From positions 4,526-68,525 of the forward strand of contig NZ_JBJGED010000038.1 of assembly GCF_045062745.1 (NCBI RefSeq): a DNA stretch of 64,000 bases, written 5' to 3'. The notes beneath the pieces are model-generated. The model did not search any database. It was not told the origin of the DNA and saw only the letters and a list, made by a program, of their open reading frames with translations. The DNA is from Paenibacillus_AA sp045062745 (GTDB lineage: Bacteria > Bacillota > Bacilli > Paenibacillales > NBRC-103111). This document shows positions 1 through 7,303 of this stretch, piece by piece. The stretch's first letter is position 1. Each line of letters opens with the position of its first letter. Made by a program: the position numbers and the translations under genes.

Positions 1-2
1 CT

Positions 3-374
3 TACGACCGGTCCCTGGTCCAGGTGAGCAAGGAAGAGAACGGCTACGAGCTGTGCCAGCGGATGGAGCTGCTCGACATTCCTTACACCGCCGCCTTCTG
101 CGTCAATACGCTGATCCAATTCGGCGCCCTGCAGCGATTGAAGGATCGAGGCGTTCAAGTGCCGCAAGAGATCAGCCTCATCAGCTGGGGGATGACCGAT
201 GTGGTCAAGATGAGCATGCCGCCGCTGACGACGTATTATATCGACGTGAAGGAGAAGGGAATCGTAGTCGATCGGCTGATCGAGCTGATCAAGGATGGCG
301 GCGGAGAAAGGAAGACGATTTATCTGACGAATATCAAGCTGTTCGAGGGCGGGACGACGTCCGTGTGCCGATAA
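3..374 (+). CDS. LacI-family regulator, C-terminal part (cut by window start)
   Basis: The reading frame is open from the first bases to a TAA at 372. The visible 123 residues match the end of the periplasmic-binding-like sensor domain of LacI/GalR repressors: an alternating alpha/beta pattern with NTLIQFGALQRLKDRGVQVP and then EISLISWG, the usual last Rossmann-like strands, followed by a short C-terminal subdomain. The DNA-binding part lies upstream of the window. A GTG at 24 is in frame but has no ribosome binding site and would cut the domain, so it is not the start. A terminator follows at once, and the next gene encodes a sugar-binding lipoprotein, so this regulator probably controls it. 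The family is certain enough; the ligand is unknown. Confidence 0.8.
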   Translation, partial: YDRSLVQVSKEENGYELCQRMELLDIPYTAAFCVNTLIQFGALQRLKDRGVQVPQEISLISWGMTDVVKMSMPPLTTYYIDVKEKGIVVDRLIELIKDGGGERKTIYLTNIKLFEGGTTSVCR

Positions 375-414
375 GAAACCCTTCCGCGTAGAGCGGAAGC
401 GGATCCTTGAATAA

Positions 415-445
415 CCTGACCGGTGATGGAGCGGTCGGGTTTTTT
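415..445 (+). terminator. Rho-independent terminator after the LacI-family gene
   Basis: CCTGACCG at 415-422 pairs with CGGTCGGG at 432-439 (one G-T pair), and six T residues follow directly. It separates the LacI-family gene from the promoter at 497. Confidence 0.8.
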
Positions 446-473
446 GCTATGTCTTAGGAGCCGTCGAGCGTTA

Positions 474-489
474 CTAATAACGTTAGTTA
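474..489. promoter_or_regulatory. Possible LacI-type operator
   Basis: The palindrome TAACGTTA (478-485) has the central CG step usual in LacI-family operators and lies just upstream of the -35 box at 497. Its place between a LacI-family gene and a binding-protein gene makes it a candidate site. The symmetry is short, so this is tentative. Confidence 0.3.
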
Positions 490-496
490 TGGATTA

Positions 497-525
497 TTGA
501 CACTAAAAATAACCGGTGTTATGAT
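497..525 (+). promoter_or_regulatory. Sigma-A promoter of the binding-protein gene
   Basis: TTGACA at 497-502 and TATGAT at 520-525 are separated by 17 bases. The predicted start site is near 532, about 50 bases before the TTG start codon at 581. Confidence 0.75.
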
Positions 526-580
526 CGGGGTGTAGCTGAGAAAATCAGCTAGTATTTGACAGTAGAGGGAGGTTGTGTTT

Positions 581-1543
581 TTGAACAAGAGCTGGAAGGC
601 CGTCACCGCGGGAGCTCTAACCATCCTTGCCGCCTCGGGCCTCGCCGCCTGCAGCAAGGAGGAACAAACGCCTGCTTCAACATCGACATCCGCACCAAGC
701 GCGCAGGGCACCGCAACGAAAGAAAAGAAAGCGATTACATTGGAGTGGCTGACGTACCAATACGGACCGGTCGACGACAATGCACCCAGCAAGAAGCTGC
801 TCGAGGAGAAATTCAACGTCAAGTTCAATATCTGGAACATGGATGTGAACAAACGGGACGAACTGCTCGGGGCCAAAATCGCGGGCGGTCAAATTCCCGA
901 CTTCATGACCGTTTATTCGCTGGCGGATCTGAAGAAATTTTACGATCAGGGCATCATTACGAGCTTCACCGAAGAGGAGCTCAAGACTTATATGCCCAAG
1001 TACAAGGCGCTCATCGATAAATACGACCCGAAAATCTGGACTTATTTCAAGCAAAAAGACAAATATATCGGCATCCCGTACGTGAACTTCAACGGGCAAT
1101 ACAGCCTCGCCACAGCATGGAACAAAACTTGGCTCGATAAAGTCGGGATTACGAAGGTGCCCGAGACGCTGGAAGAATTCAAGGACGCCGTCTACAAATT
1201 CCGCAACAACGACCCTGACGGCAACGGGAAGAAAGATACATACGGCATGTCCAAATCGGCGATGACCGACGTGTTCGGCGCCTACGGGATCTACAACGAA
1301 TTCTGGACGATTCGGGACGGGAAGATCGTCTGGAGCGGGATACTGCCGGAAGCCAAGAAAGCGCTCGAGACGCTGCGCCAATGGAAGAAGGACGACGTGA
1401 TCAACCCGGAGTGGACCCAGGGGCAGTTCGGAGAAAATACCGGCGGGTACTGGGCGGTCCGTCGGCGAACGGTCCTAAGCCGGAACGCGGCTATCCGACC
1501 GCCGGATCGAAGGAAGTCGGGGGCATCAAGAACGAAGTCCTGA
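581..1543 (+). pseudogene. Sugar ABC transporter solute-binding lipoprotein, truncated
   Basis: The product starts as a family 1 extracellular solute-binding lipoprotein: short signal peptide, lipobox LAAC, a Ser/Thr/Ala-rich linker, then the typical first lobe and hinge of the large Paenibacillus binding proteins (about 500-560 residues). The TTG at 581 is chosen because GAGGGAGG (565-572) sits 8 bases before it; the GTG at 575 is too close. Homology runs to about GENTGGYWA near 1455, after which the frame reads unrelated Arg-rich residues to a stop at 1543. The missing second lobe means it cannot bind sugar as usual. The next reading frame holds a different protein (DUF4855), so this is a broken gene or an assembly error. 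No permease genes follow. Confidence 0.75.
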
Positions 1544-2547
1544 TCTATACGGGGGAATGGCAGTACCAGCCGTCCGATTGGATTTCGTTCAAGAAGGAAG
1601 ACTACAAGCCTTACGTATCGTATCTGGATCAAGATATGAACCGGAAGGATTTCATGTTCGACGGGTTTTTGTTCATGCCTTATGCCCCGCTGATGGACGG
1701 AGCGAATTACGGGCCGACGACGGGCAAGCCTACGAACAAAGGGCATTTCGAAAAGCATCTGAACCGATTGTTCCGGTCGGATTATGAGATCGGGGCGTTG
1801 AACGAAGCGGTGAAGGAAGCGAAGGCCGAGCTGCCGAACCGGGATTACGAAGCGAAGGTCGTGATCGCGATTCCGTACCCGCGCACCGATCAGAGCGACT
1901 TCGGCGATGTCGACGGCGACGGGATCAGCGAGAACATGAATGTGAGCCAAGTCGGGGAAGAAGCCGCGCTAGAGAACCGCAAGAAAGTCGTCAAATGGTT
2001 TATCGACGAAGTGTACCGCCGTTGGGACGAAGGGCATTATTCGGATCTGAATCTTGTTTCGTTCTATTGGTACAACGAATTCGTAGCGCACCAATTGAGC
2101 GACAAGGAAGACGAGCTCATTCAATGGACGTCGGATTACGTGCATTCGAAGGGTGCAAAGTTCCAGTGGATTCCGTATTACTTCGCGCGCGGCTGGAGCG
2201 ATTGGAAGAAGCTCGGCTTCGACTCTGCCGTGATGCAGCCGAACTACATGTTCCAGAACACGGCCGAGGACCGGCTGGACACGATTGCGCAAGCCGCTTA
2301 CGATCATGGAATGGGCGTGGAGATGGAGCTCAGCGACGCCGTCCTGACCGATGCAGCGCTTCGCAGCCGATATTATGCCTACTTGAACAAGGGCAAGGAA
2401 TATCATTACATGACCCAGTCGTACAACGCGTTCTACCAGCAGGTGAAGACGCTGCAGAAGGCCGTTGCCTCCACCGATCCTGTTGCCCGCGAAGTGTATG
2501 ACCGTACTTATGACTATATCAAGGGCACTTATCAACCGCGGAAATAA
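1381..2547 (+). CDS. DUF4855 domain protein, 5' end missing
   Basis: This frame is open from an ATG at 1381, but that ATG has no ribosome binding site and its first 28 or so codons overlap the binding-protein gene in another frame. From about position 1466 the product resembles the mature part of DUF4855 proteins: an opening YP-TAGSKE segment, FDGFLFMPYAP, a predicted calcium-loop-like DVDGDG, SFYWYNEF, WIPYYFARG, QPNYMFQ and a GVEMELSD segment near the end. DUF4855 proteins are usually secreted and occur beside glycan-use genes; their activity is not known to me. The signal peptide expected of the family is absent, so the real 5' end seems lost at the same junction that cuts the upstream gene. 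The C-terminus is intact and followed by a terminator. Confidence 0.7.
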   Translation: MEEGRRDQPGVDPGAVRRKYRRVLGGPSANGPKPERGYPTAGSKEVGGIKNEVLIYTGEWQYQPSDWISFKKEDYKPYVSYLDQDMNRKDFMFDGFLFMPYAPLMDGANYGPTTGKPTNKGHFEKHLNRLFRSDYEIGALNEAVKEAKAELPNRDYEAKVVIAIPYPRTDQSDFGDVDGDGISENMNVSQVGEEAALENRKKVVKWFIDEVYRRWDEGHYSDLNLVSFYWYNEFVAHQLSDKEDELIQWTSDYVHSKGAKFQWIPYYFARGWSDWKKLGFDSAVMQPNYMFQNTAEDRLDTIAQAAYDHGMGVEMELSDAVLTDAALRSRYYAYLNKGKEYHYMTQSYNAFYQQVKTLQKAVASTDPVAREVYDRTYDYIKGTYQPRK

Positions 2548-2568
2548 TTGCTAATCGCGGCTGGAAGC

Positions 2569-2617
2569 GGGACTATATTCTGTTGCGTCGGAGGACCGGC
2601 AGAATATAGTTCCTTTT
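2569..2617 (+). terminator. Terminator after the DUF4855 gene
   Basis: GACTATATTCTG (2571-2582) pairs with CAGAATATAGTT (2600-2611) with one G-T pair, followed by a short T-rich run. Confidence 0.65.
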
Positions 2618-2620
2618 CGT

Positions 2621-2650
2621 TTGCATAATTTGGGAATTCCCCTATACAAT
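2621..2650 (+). promoter_or_regulatory. Sigma-A promoter of the acyltransferase gene
   Basis: TTGCAT (2621-2626) and TACAAT (2645-2650) with an 18-base spacer, about 25 bases before the start codon. Confidence 0.7.
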
Positions 2651-2675
2651 ACAAACTATAGGGGGACAAACGGTG

Positions 2676-3713
2676 ATGAAACGATATTGGAATGAAATCG
2701 GAATTACAAGAGGGGTAGCGATAGCAGGCGTGGTCAGTATTCACGCCACCTCCCAGGCCAGCGTTCGCTTTTCGGAAGGCAGCTCGCTGCACTTCATCTA
2801 TAGCCTCCTGAACAAATGGGGACATTTTTCGGTTCCCGTTTTTATTTTGCTGAGCGGACTTGCGCTGACGAACCGGTACATGGGAGCTTGGAACCTGGAG
2901 GGCGGGGTTGTGTTCTACAAGCGAAGATGGATGCATGTGGTTGTTCCGTATGTGCTGTGGTCGTTCTTGTATCAAGCGCTGCATCTCTTCCTGTACAACG
3001 AGGAGCTGTCCGTGGGATCGATGCTGCTGCAGCTCGTTTCCGGCACGGCCCATTATCATTTGTACTTCATGATTTTAATCATTCAATATTACTTGCTGTT
3101 CCCTATTATCCTAGCTGCGTTGCGACCGTATTCGCGTGCTTCGTTCCTGCTGGTCGCCGTCGCGGTGATCATCCAAGCGGCAGCCGGAAAGGTGCTTTAC
3201 GAAGCGGGATGGGAAGACAAGTCTTGGCTGTTCACGACTTATCTCGCCTTTTTCGTTGTCGGTTGTGTCATGGGGGCCGCTTACGAGCGTTGGCGACCGA
3301 TCTTGTCGAAGTACGTGCCGTTCACACTGGGGGCTGCACTTGTATTGTTAGTCGTTCATTTGGTTGTTGGGATGTGGCACTTGTATGAAAGCGATTATGC
3401 GGGATTATGGGTGCGAGAAACGATCGTGTACGGTTATTCGTTCTTCGCGGCCTGGTTTTTATTAGGAATCGGTCAGCGGTTGAATGAGGGGCGATGGGGG
3501 ATGCGGCTTTTGAGGGCGCTTGGTCAAGCCTCGTTCGGAATTTATTTGATGCATCCGGCCCTCTTATCCTTGCTCGACCAGCTGCCCTATCCGTCCGGTT
3601 GGTCTTACCATGCCGCGGTTGCCATTCGGTTTACGCTAGCGCTTTTGGTTTCCTATCTGCTTACCCGATTCCTTCGAGGGCTGAAGGGGGTCCGGATCTT
3701 GGTCGGGAAGTGA
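2676..3713 (+). CDS. Membrane acyltransferase family 3 protein
   Basis: The 345-residue product has about ten hydrophobic helices and the family 3 acyltransferase pattern (OafA/WecH type): an N-terminal TRGVAIAGVVSIHA segment carrying the family histidine, VPVFILLSGLAL in the next helix, and a C-terminal FGIYLMHPALLSLL helix. Members transfer acetyl or other acyl groups from the cytoplasm to sugars or cell-envelope molecules, often extracellular glycans. The ATG at 2676 is preferred: GGGGG at 2661-2665 lies 10 bases upstream. The in-frame GTG at 2673 is possible. The gene has its own promoter at 2621 and appears to be a single-gene unit. The acceptor cannot be told from sequence. Confidence 0.85.
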   Translation: MKRYWNEIGITRGVAIAGVVSIHATSQASVRFSEGSSLHFIYSLLNKWGHFSVPVFILLSGLALTNRYMGAWNLEGGVVFYKRRWMHVVVPYVLWSFLYQALHLFLYNEELSVGSMLLQLVSGTAHYHLYFMILIIQYYLLFPIILAALRPYSRASFLLVAVAVIIQAAAGKVLYEAGWEDKSWLFTTYLAFFVVGCVMGAAYERWRPILSKYVPFTLGAALVLLVVHLVVGMWHLYESDYAGLWVRETIVYGYSFFAAWFLLGIGQRLNEGRWGMRLLRALGQASFGIYLMHPALLSLLDQLPYPSGWSYHAAVAIRFTLALLVSYLLTRFLRGLKGVRILVGK

Positions 3714-3752
3714 TGGAGTGGCATGAAAGCGTGACTTGGGAGAAAAGGGAGC

Positions 3753-3781
3753 TTGAGGTTCGCTGCGGCATCCACTACAAT
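3753..3781 (+). promoter_or_regulatory. Sigma-A promoter of the DinB-like gene
   Basis: TTGAGG (3753-3758), 17-base spacer, TACAAT (3776-3781). It falls inside the longest open frame of the DinB-like gene, which supports the later start codon at 3822. Confidence 0.65.
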
Positions 3782-3821
3782 ACGGTACACGGGGACAAAT
3801 CCGCCAGGAGGAGAGATGACC

Positions 3822-4298
3822 ATGGACGCTTATTTATTCAGACAGTTGAATTTTGTGCGGGGGCAGGTGCTGAAGCAGCTGCAGGGGGTGACGGAAGAGG
3901 CGGCAGACCGCATCCCGGATGGCTTCCGGAACTCGATCCGCTGGAACGCGGGGCACATCTACGTCGTGCTGGAGCGGTATGCTTTTCTGTATACCGGGCT
4001 GCCGCTGTATTTGCCGGAAGGATTCAAGGAGCAGTTCGAGTTCAACACCTCGCCGCCCACTAGGCCGGACGGTGTGCGTGTCCCGACGCTCCCCGAGCTG
4101 GAGCAGCTGATGAGCGGGCAGCTGGGTCGCATCCAGGAGGCATTGGGTGATCGCCTCTCGGAGCGGCTCGCGAATCCGTATACGACCTCGACCGGCATGA
4201 CGCTGGAGACGCCGGAGCAGTTCCTTAGCTTCAACCTGTACCATGAAGGCATGCACATGAGCGTCATTAAGCTGTACAAGAAGCTGCTGGGCGTGTGA
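3822..4298 (+). CDS. DinB/YfiT-like four-helix metalloprotein
   Basis: The 158-residue product matches the DinB superfamily of four-helix-bundle proteins: an N-terminal helix with FVRGQVLKQLQG, a first metal-ligand histidine in WNAGHIYVVLERY, and a C-terminal helix FNLYHEGMHMSVIKLYKKL with two histidines, together a plausible His3 metal site. Some relatives are bacillithiol or mycothiol S-transferases; others have no known role. AGGAGGAGAG at 3806-3815 gives good spacing to the ATG at 3822; an ATG at 3816 is also in frame but too close. A promoter lies at 3753 and a strong terminator at 4324, so it is a single-gene unit. Confidence 0.8.
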   Translation: MDAYLFRQLNFVRGQVLKQLQGVTEEAADRIPDGFRNSIRWNAGHIYVVLERYAFLYTGLPLYLPEGFKEQFEFNTSPPTRPDGVRVPTLPELEQLMSGQLGRIQEALGDRLSERLANPYTTSTGMTLETPEQFLSFNLYHEGMHMSVIKLYKKLLGV

Positions 4299-4323
4299 GT
4301 TAAACGAGAGAGATTCGATTTGG

Positions 4324-4368
4324 AGAAACCCATGTCATCGCAGTATGACGTTGGGTTTCTTCGTTTTT
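4324..4368 (+). terminator. Terminator after the DinB-like gene
   Basis: AGAAACCCA pairs with TGGGTTTCT, and an inner GTCAT/ATGAC stem extends the hairpin. A run of five T residues follows at 4364. Confidence 0.75.
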
Positions 4369-4459
4369 GAAGCATGCTGTTGTTGGAAATCGCCGACATT
4401 GGCGAATTGCACGAGGTATTTTGGGGGCGAGCCTGCGGTTGCTAGGTCCAGAGGCGTCG

Positions 4460-4646
4460 TAGTTCGATTTTGTCGAATTGCAGGGAATCGGAACTGCCGT
4501 TGCTGATGTCTAGTTCGATTTTGCCTAATTGGAGCGTACTTTTCGAACAGACCCGCTGCCAACTAGACTTGTAAGTAGGTAAAATCGAATTGCGTGCGCC
4601 TATTCAGGACCACGCTGCCTTCTAATTTGACGAAATCGAATTTCAG
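4460..4646. repeat. Dispersed intergenic repeat type A, copy 1
   Basis: Four modules of about 22 bases share the core TTCGATTTTGCC-AATTG. Two are in forward orientation (4460, 4511) and two are reverse complements (4571, 4621), about 50, 60 and 50 bases apart. The order allows nested pairing of module 1 with 4 and 2 with 3. A second copy with the same order and spacing lies at 38538-38724. No protein is encoded. It fills most of the 530-base gap between the DinB-like and amidohydrolase genes. Confidence 0.75.
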
Positions 4647-4747
4647 CATCAGGAGCTTTCTGCAAGAGTAACCTGCAAGAGATGCCTGCCAGTCTCACTC
4701 TCTCGTATTAAAGGAAAAATGCGCGATTTGAGGGAAAAATGCCAAAA

Positions 4748-4820
4748 GAGAGGGATGTTTCCCTCTCATGAGCGAAAAATGCGGATTTGCGAGCTTAGGC
4801 GAGGGAGGTTTTCCCTCTTA
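4748..4820. repeat. Dispersed intergenic repeat type B, copy 1
   Basis: Two palindrome-like modules, GAGGGATGTTTCCCTC (from about 4750) and GAGGGAGGTTTTCCCTC (from 4801), lie about 51 bases apart. Degenerate relatives (AAGGAAAAATG, GAGGGAAAAATG) precede them from 4705. The same module occurs three times at 15316-15450. Confidence 0.65.
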
Positions 4821-4830
4821 CTTGCTACAG

Positions 4831-5904
4831 CTAAGGCAACCGGAACAACCGCCTGGCGTTCTCGCTGAAAATTTTGCGCTTCTTCTCGAGCGGCAGCCGG
4901 GACAGGATCTTCGTCGGATCGTCGAAGTCCCAGTGCGGGTAGTCGCTCGAGAACAGCAGCATGTTCTCGGCGTCGAACATCTCGAACATCTGCTCGAGGT
5001 GCTTCGGGTTGTCCGGCTCCTCGATCGGCTGGGTCGTCATGAAGCAATGATCGCGGACGTACTCGCTCGGCAGACGCTTCAGCCAAGGCGTAGAGGTGCG
5101 CAGCGCCTTGAAGTTTTTGTCAAGCCGCCATAGGAGCGGGGGCAGCCATGTAATGCCGCCTTCGCAGAGAATGACCCGGAAGTCCGGGTACTTCTCGAAC
5201 ACGCCCTCGCACACGAAGCTGACCAGATGGGCCATGAACGTCTGCGGCAGGCAAGTGTGCCATTGCAAGTAGTTCGAGACGTAGCCGACGGCCGTTGGGG
5301 CGCTGTAGATGCCGGCGCCCTCGCTGCCGGGGTGCATCAGGAACGGCAGCCCATGGCGCGCGCACGCCTCGTAGATCGGGTGGTAGAAGCGCTGACCGTA
5401 GGGCCGCGGCGAACCGCCCGACACGCAGACGGCGACGATGTCCGGATGCGGCCCGATGCGGTCGATCTCTCGCGCCGCCTGCTCCGGATCTTGCGTGCCG
5501 ATGCACATGTAGCCCTTGAACTTCGGGCTCTTCGGCAGCCACTCCGCGATCAAGTAATCATTGTACGCCCGGCACACCGCGGCCACATAATCGACATCGG
5601 CGAAGCCGGATACGCCAATGACGGAATCCGAGCACAGCATGGCGTATTCCACCCCGAACGGCTCCACATAGTGCGACAGCATGAACTCGGGGTCCGACCC
5701 GACGGGCAAGCCGTTCGGGGGATTGGCGTCCTTGCGTTTGTTCCCGATCGGGGAAGCATAGGGCAGCCCGGCACCGGGCATGCCCGATGTGAGCGCGTAG
5801 CTGCGCCAAGGTTCATCCAAGTACGGGATGAGATCGCGTCCGCTGCGAAAAGTGTTGTGCACGTCGCAGTCAATTACGGGCAGCCGGTCAGTCTTTGCTG
5901 TCAT
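4831..5904 (-). CDS. Amidohydrolase (ACMSD/decarboxylase-like TIM barrel)
   Basis: The 357-residue product belongs to the amidohydrolase 2 group that includes ACMSD and resorcylate-type decarboxylases. Visible family features are the N-terminal VIDCDVHNTF, a middle FLMHPGSEGAG with a metal-ligand histidine, ILCEGGITWLPPLLWRLD, and C-terminal LFSSDYPHWDFDDP carrying the catalytic Asp. The ATG at 5904 is chosen because AGGAGGGG lies about 8 bases upstream; an earlier ATG at 5931 overlaps the preceding gene. It starts 16 bases after the Rieske gene and is surely co-transcribed with it. The family decarboxylates or hydrolyses carboxylated aromatic or related substrates; the substrate here is unknown. 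Confidence 0.85.
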   Translation of the reverse strand: MTAKTDRLPVIDCDVHNTFRSGRDLIPYLDEPWRSYALTSGMPGAGLPYASPIGNKRKDANPPNGLPVGSDPEFMLSHYVEPFGVEYAMLCSDSVIGVSGFADVDYVAAVCRAYNDYLIAEWLPKSPKFKGYMCIGTQDPEQAAREIDRIGPHPDIVAVCVSGGSPRPYGQRFYHPIYEACARHGLPFLMHPGSEGAGIYSAPTAVGYVSNYLQWHTCLPQTFMAHLVSFVCEGVFEKYPDFRVILCEGGITWLPPLLWRLDKNFKALRTSTPWLKRLPSEYVRDHCFMTTQPIEEPDNPKHLEQMFEMFDAENMLLFSSDYPHWDFDDPTKILSRLPLEKKRKIFSENARRLFRLP

Positions 5905-5920
5905 GTGTCTTGCCCCTCCT

Positions 5921-6277
5921 TTATCGTCCAATTACGACACCGATCGTGCCGTTCTCCACCACAACCGGGTAGGACCGTACCCGGACCTTCTCGCTGAACA
6001 GCGATTTCCCGGTCTTCAGATCGAACTCCCACCCATGCCACGGACACCGTACAATCTCTTGCTCCCGTCCGTAGATATATTCGTACACCTGCGATTCCAG
6101 CGTCGTTCCGCACACCGGCCCTTTGCACAATTCCGCGCCCTGATGCGGACAGTAGTTATGAATGGCATAATACTCGCCCTTCACGTTGTACAAGCCGATG
6201 GAGCGATCCTCCACTTGTATGATTCGATACGTACCTTCCGGGAGTTCCCCTACGCTGGCGACCGGATAGACGGCCAT
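5921..6277 (-). CDS. Rieske [2Fe-2S] protein
   Basis: This 118-residue protein is a stand-alone Rieske domain. The cluster ligands are plain: C43 and H45 in NYCPHQG, C78 and H81 in RCPWHGWEF. It is soluble, lacks a signal peptide, and resembles the small ferredoxins that pass electrons to ring-hydroxylating oxygenases or the small subunit of nitrite reductase. No oxygenase or reductase gene is nearby; its only operon partner is the amidohydrolase 16 bases downstream. The gene is divergent from an AraC-family regulator across a 132-base gap, so that regulator probably controls both. The pairing with an amidohydrolase rather than an oxygenase is unusual. Confidence 0.88.
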   Translation of the reverse strand: MAVYPVASVGELPEGTYRIIQVEDRSIGLYNVKGEYYAIHNYCPHQGAELCKGPVCGTTLESQVYEYIYGREQEIVRCPWHGWEFDLKTGKSLFSEKVRVRSYPVVVENGTIGVVIGR

Positions 6278-6376
6278 GCGATCCAGCTCCTCTCTAGCGT
6301 TCAGTTGACTTCATTGTAGAGGAGAACAAGTGTCGGCACCATTGCGAAAACAACTGTTATTTGTATGATTCTAAGG

Positions 6377-6382
6377 TATAAT
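6377..6382 (+). promoter_or_regulatory. Likely -10 box of the AraC gene in the divergent region
   Basis: A perfect TATAAT lies 28 bases before the ATG at 6410, with no good -35 box at the usual distance. The 6278-6409 region must hold both divergent promoters. Confidence 0.4.
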
Positions 6383-6409
6383 GATAGAAAAAAGGAGGGG
6401 CGTCCGGAC

Positions 6410-7192
6410 ATGCTGGAGCTCGTATCGGTGTACTTCGACGACATGCATCCCGACTGGCAGAAGGAAGAAGCGGCGACGCTTACCGACATTCTGATCTTGA
6501 CCGTTCAGGGACAGGCTGTCTATATCGTTGACGGGGAGACGGTGCTGCTCGAGAAGGGAGATTTCCTGTATATTCCGAAGGGGGTCCTAAGAGCGGGGCA
6601 TAACGCACCCGAGGGGCCGCATCAGAAATATTCCGTGCATTTCCACCTCGAGTCGCCTGGACCGTTCCCCGCCATCGTCCCCGCGTCGTACGGCAAGGTG
6701 CGGACACGCAATCTCGACTACATGAAGCAGCGGTTCACCGTGTTGGCCCAGCACTGGTTCCGCCGGAAGAAGCATGACGAAGTGATCTGCACCGGGATCG
6801 CGATGGAGCTGCTCGGCTATTACGCCCAGGATTCGGCGGAGGACCGGTTCGCGTCGATCAAGCTGCGGCTCATGCGGGAGGTGCAGGATTATATCCTCGA
6901 GCATTACCGCGAGCCGATCCGGATTGGGGAGCTGGCCGAGCTCGTAGACCGCGCCCCTAACTATGTGACCCAAGCGTTCAAGGAAGTGACCGGGATGACG
7001 CCGATCACCTACCTTCACCAAGTCCGGGTTCACTCCGCGCGCGACCTCATGCTCAATACGAAGCTGACGATCGGGGACGTGGCGGACTACCTTGGCTACA
7101 GCGACCAGGCCCATTTCAACCGCGTGTTCAAAAAAATTATGGGCTATCCGCCCTCGTCCGTGCAGCGGGAAGTGCTGAGAATTCAACCGTAG
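6410..7192 (+). CDS. AraC-family regulator with cupin sensor
   Basis: The 260-residue protein has an N-terminal cupin-like ligand pocket (about 1-110, including GDFLYIPKGVLRAGHNA) and a C-terminal pair of helix-turn-helix motifs (about 160-260) with the AraC signature TIGDVADYLGYSDQAHFNRVFKKIMGYPP. Start: AAAGGAGGGG at 6391-6400 lies 9 bases before the ATG at 6410. The ORF extends upstream but without a ribosome site. It is divergent from the Rieske-amidohydrolase operon, the usual layout for a local activator. The ligand is unknown but is presumably the amidohydrolase substrate. Confidence 0.85.
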   Translation: MLELVSVYFDDMHPDWQKEEAATLTDILILTVQGQAVYIVDGETVLLEKGDFLYIPKGVLRAGHNAPEGPHQKYSVHFHLESPGPFPAIVPASYGKVRTRNLDYMKQRFTVLAQHWFRRKKHDEVICTGIAMELLGYYAQDSAEDRFASIKLRLMREVQDYILEHYREPIRIGELAELVDRAPNYVTQAFKEVTGMTPITYLHQVRVHSARDLMLNTKLTIGDVADYLGYSDQAHFNRVFKKIMGYPPSSVQREVLRIQP

Positions 7193-7213
7193 TCCGGCTG
7201 GCCGTTCAAGCTT

Positions 7214-7272
7214 AGAATTGTGCAAATGGCGTAGAATCGTTCATGACAACGCTCGAAACCATCCTTTATACT
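7214..7272 (+). promoter_or_regulatory. yesMN promoter with two tandem regulator boxes
   Basis: AGAATTGTGCAAA (7214) and AGAATCGTTCATG (7233) form a direct repeat with 19-base spacing, the layout of AraC-type binding sites. The second overlaps the -35 region. ATGACA (7243-7248) and TATACT (7267-7272) with an 18-base spacer make the promoter. The same arrangement recurs at 14451-14510 upstream of the LamG-fold gene. Confidence 0.6.
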
Positions 7273-7303
7273 GAGGGCAACACCGAGCCCGGGAGGACGA
7301 CAT

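Noticed and set aside
1381..1465. Start of the DUF4855 protein at the ATG at 1381
   Set aside because: No ribosome site, and the first codons are a shifted reading of the upstream binding-protein gene; kept only as the ORF boundary.
4335..4562. Small minus-strand open frame within the repeat region
   Set aside because: It is made of type A repeat sequence and has no start signal.
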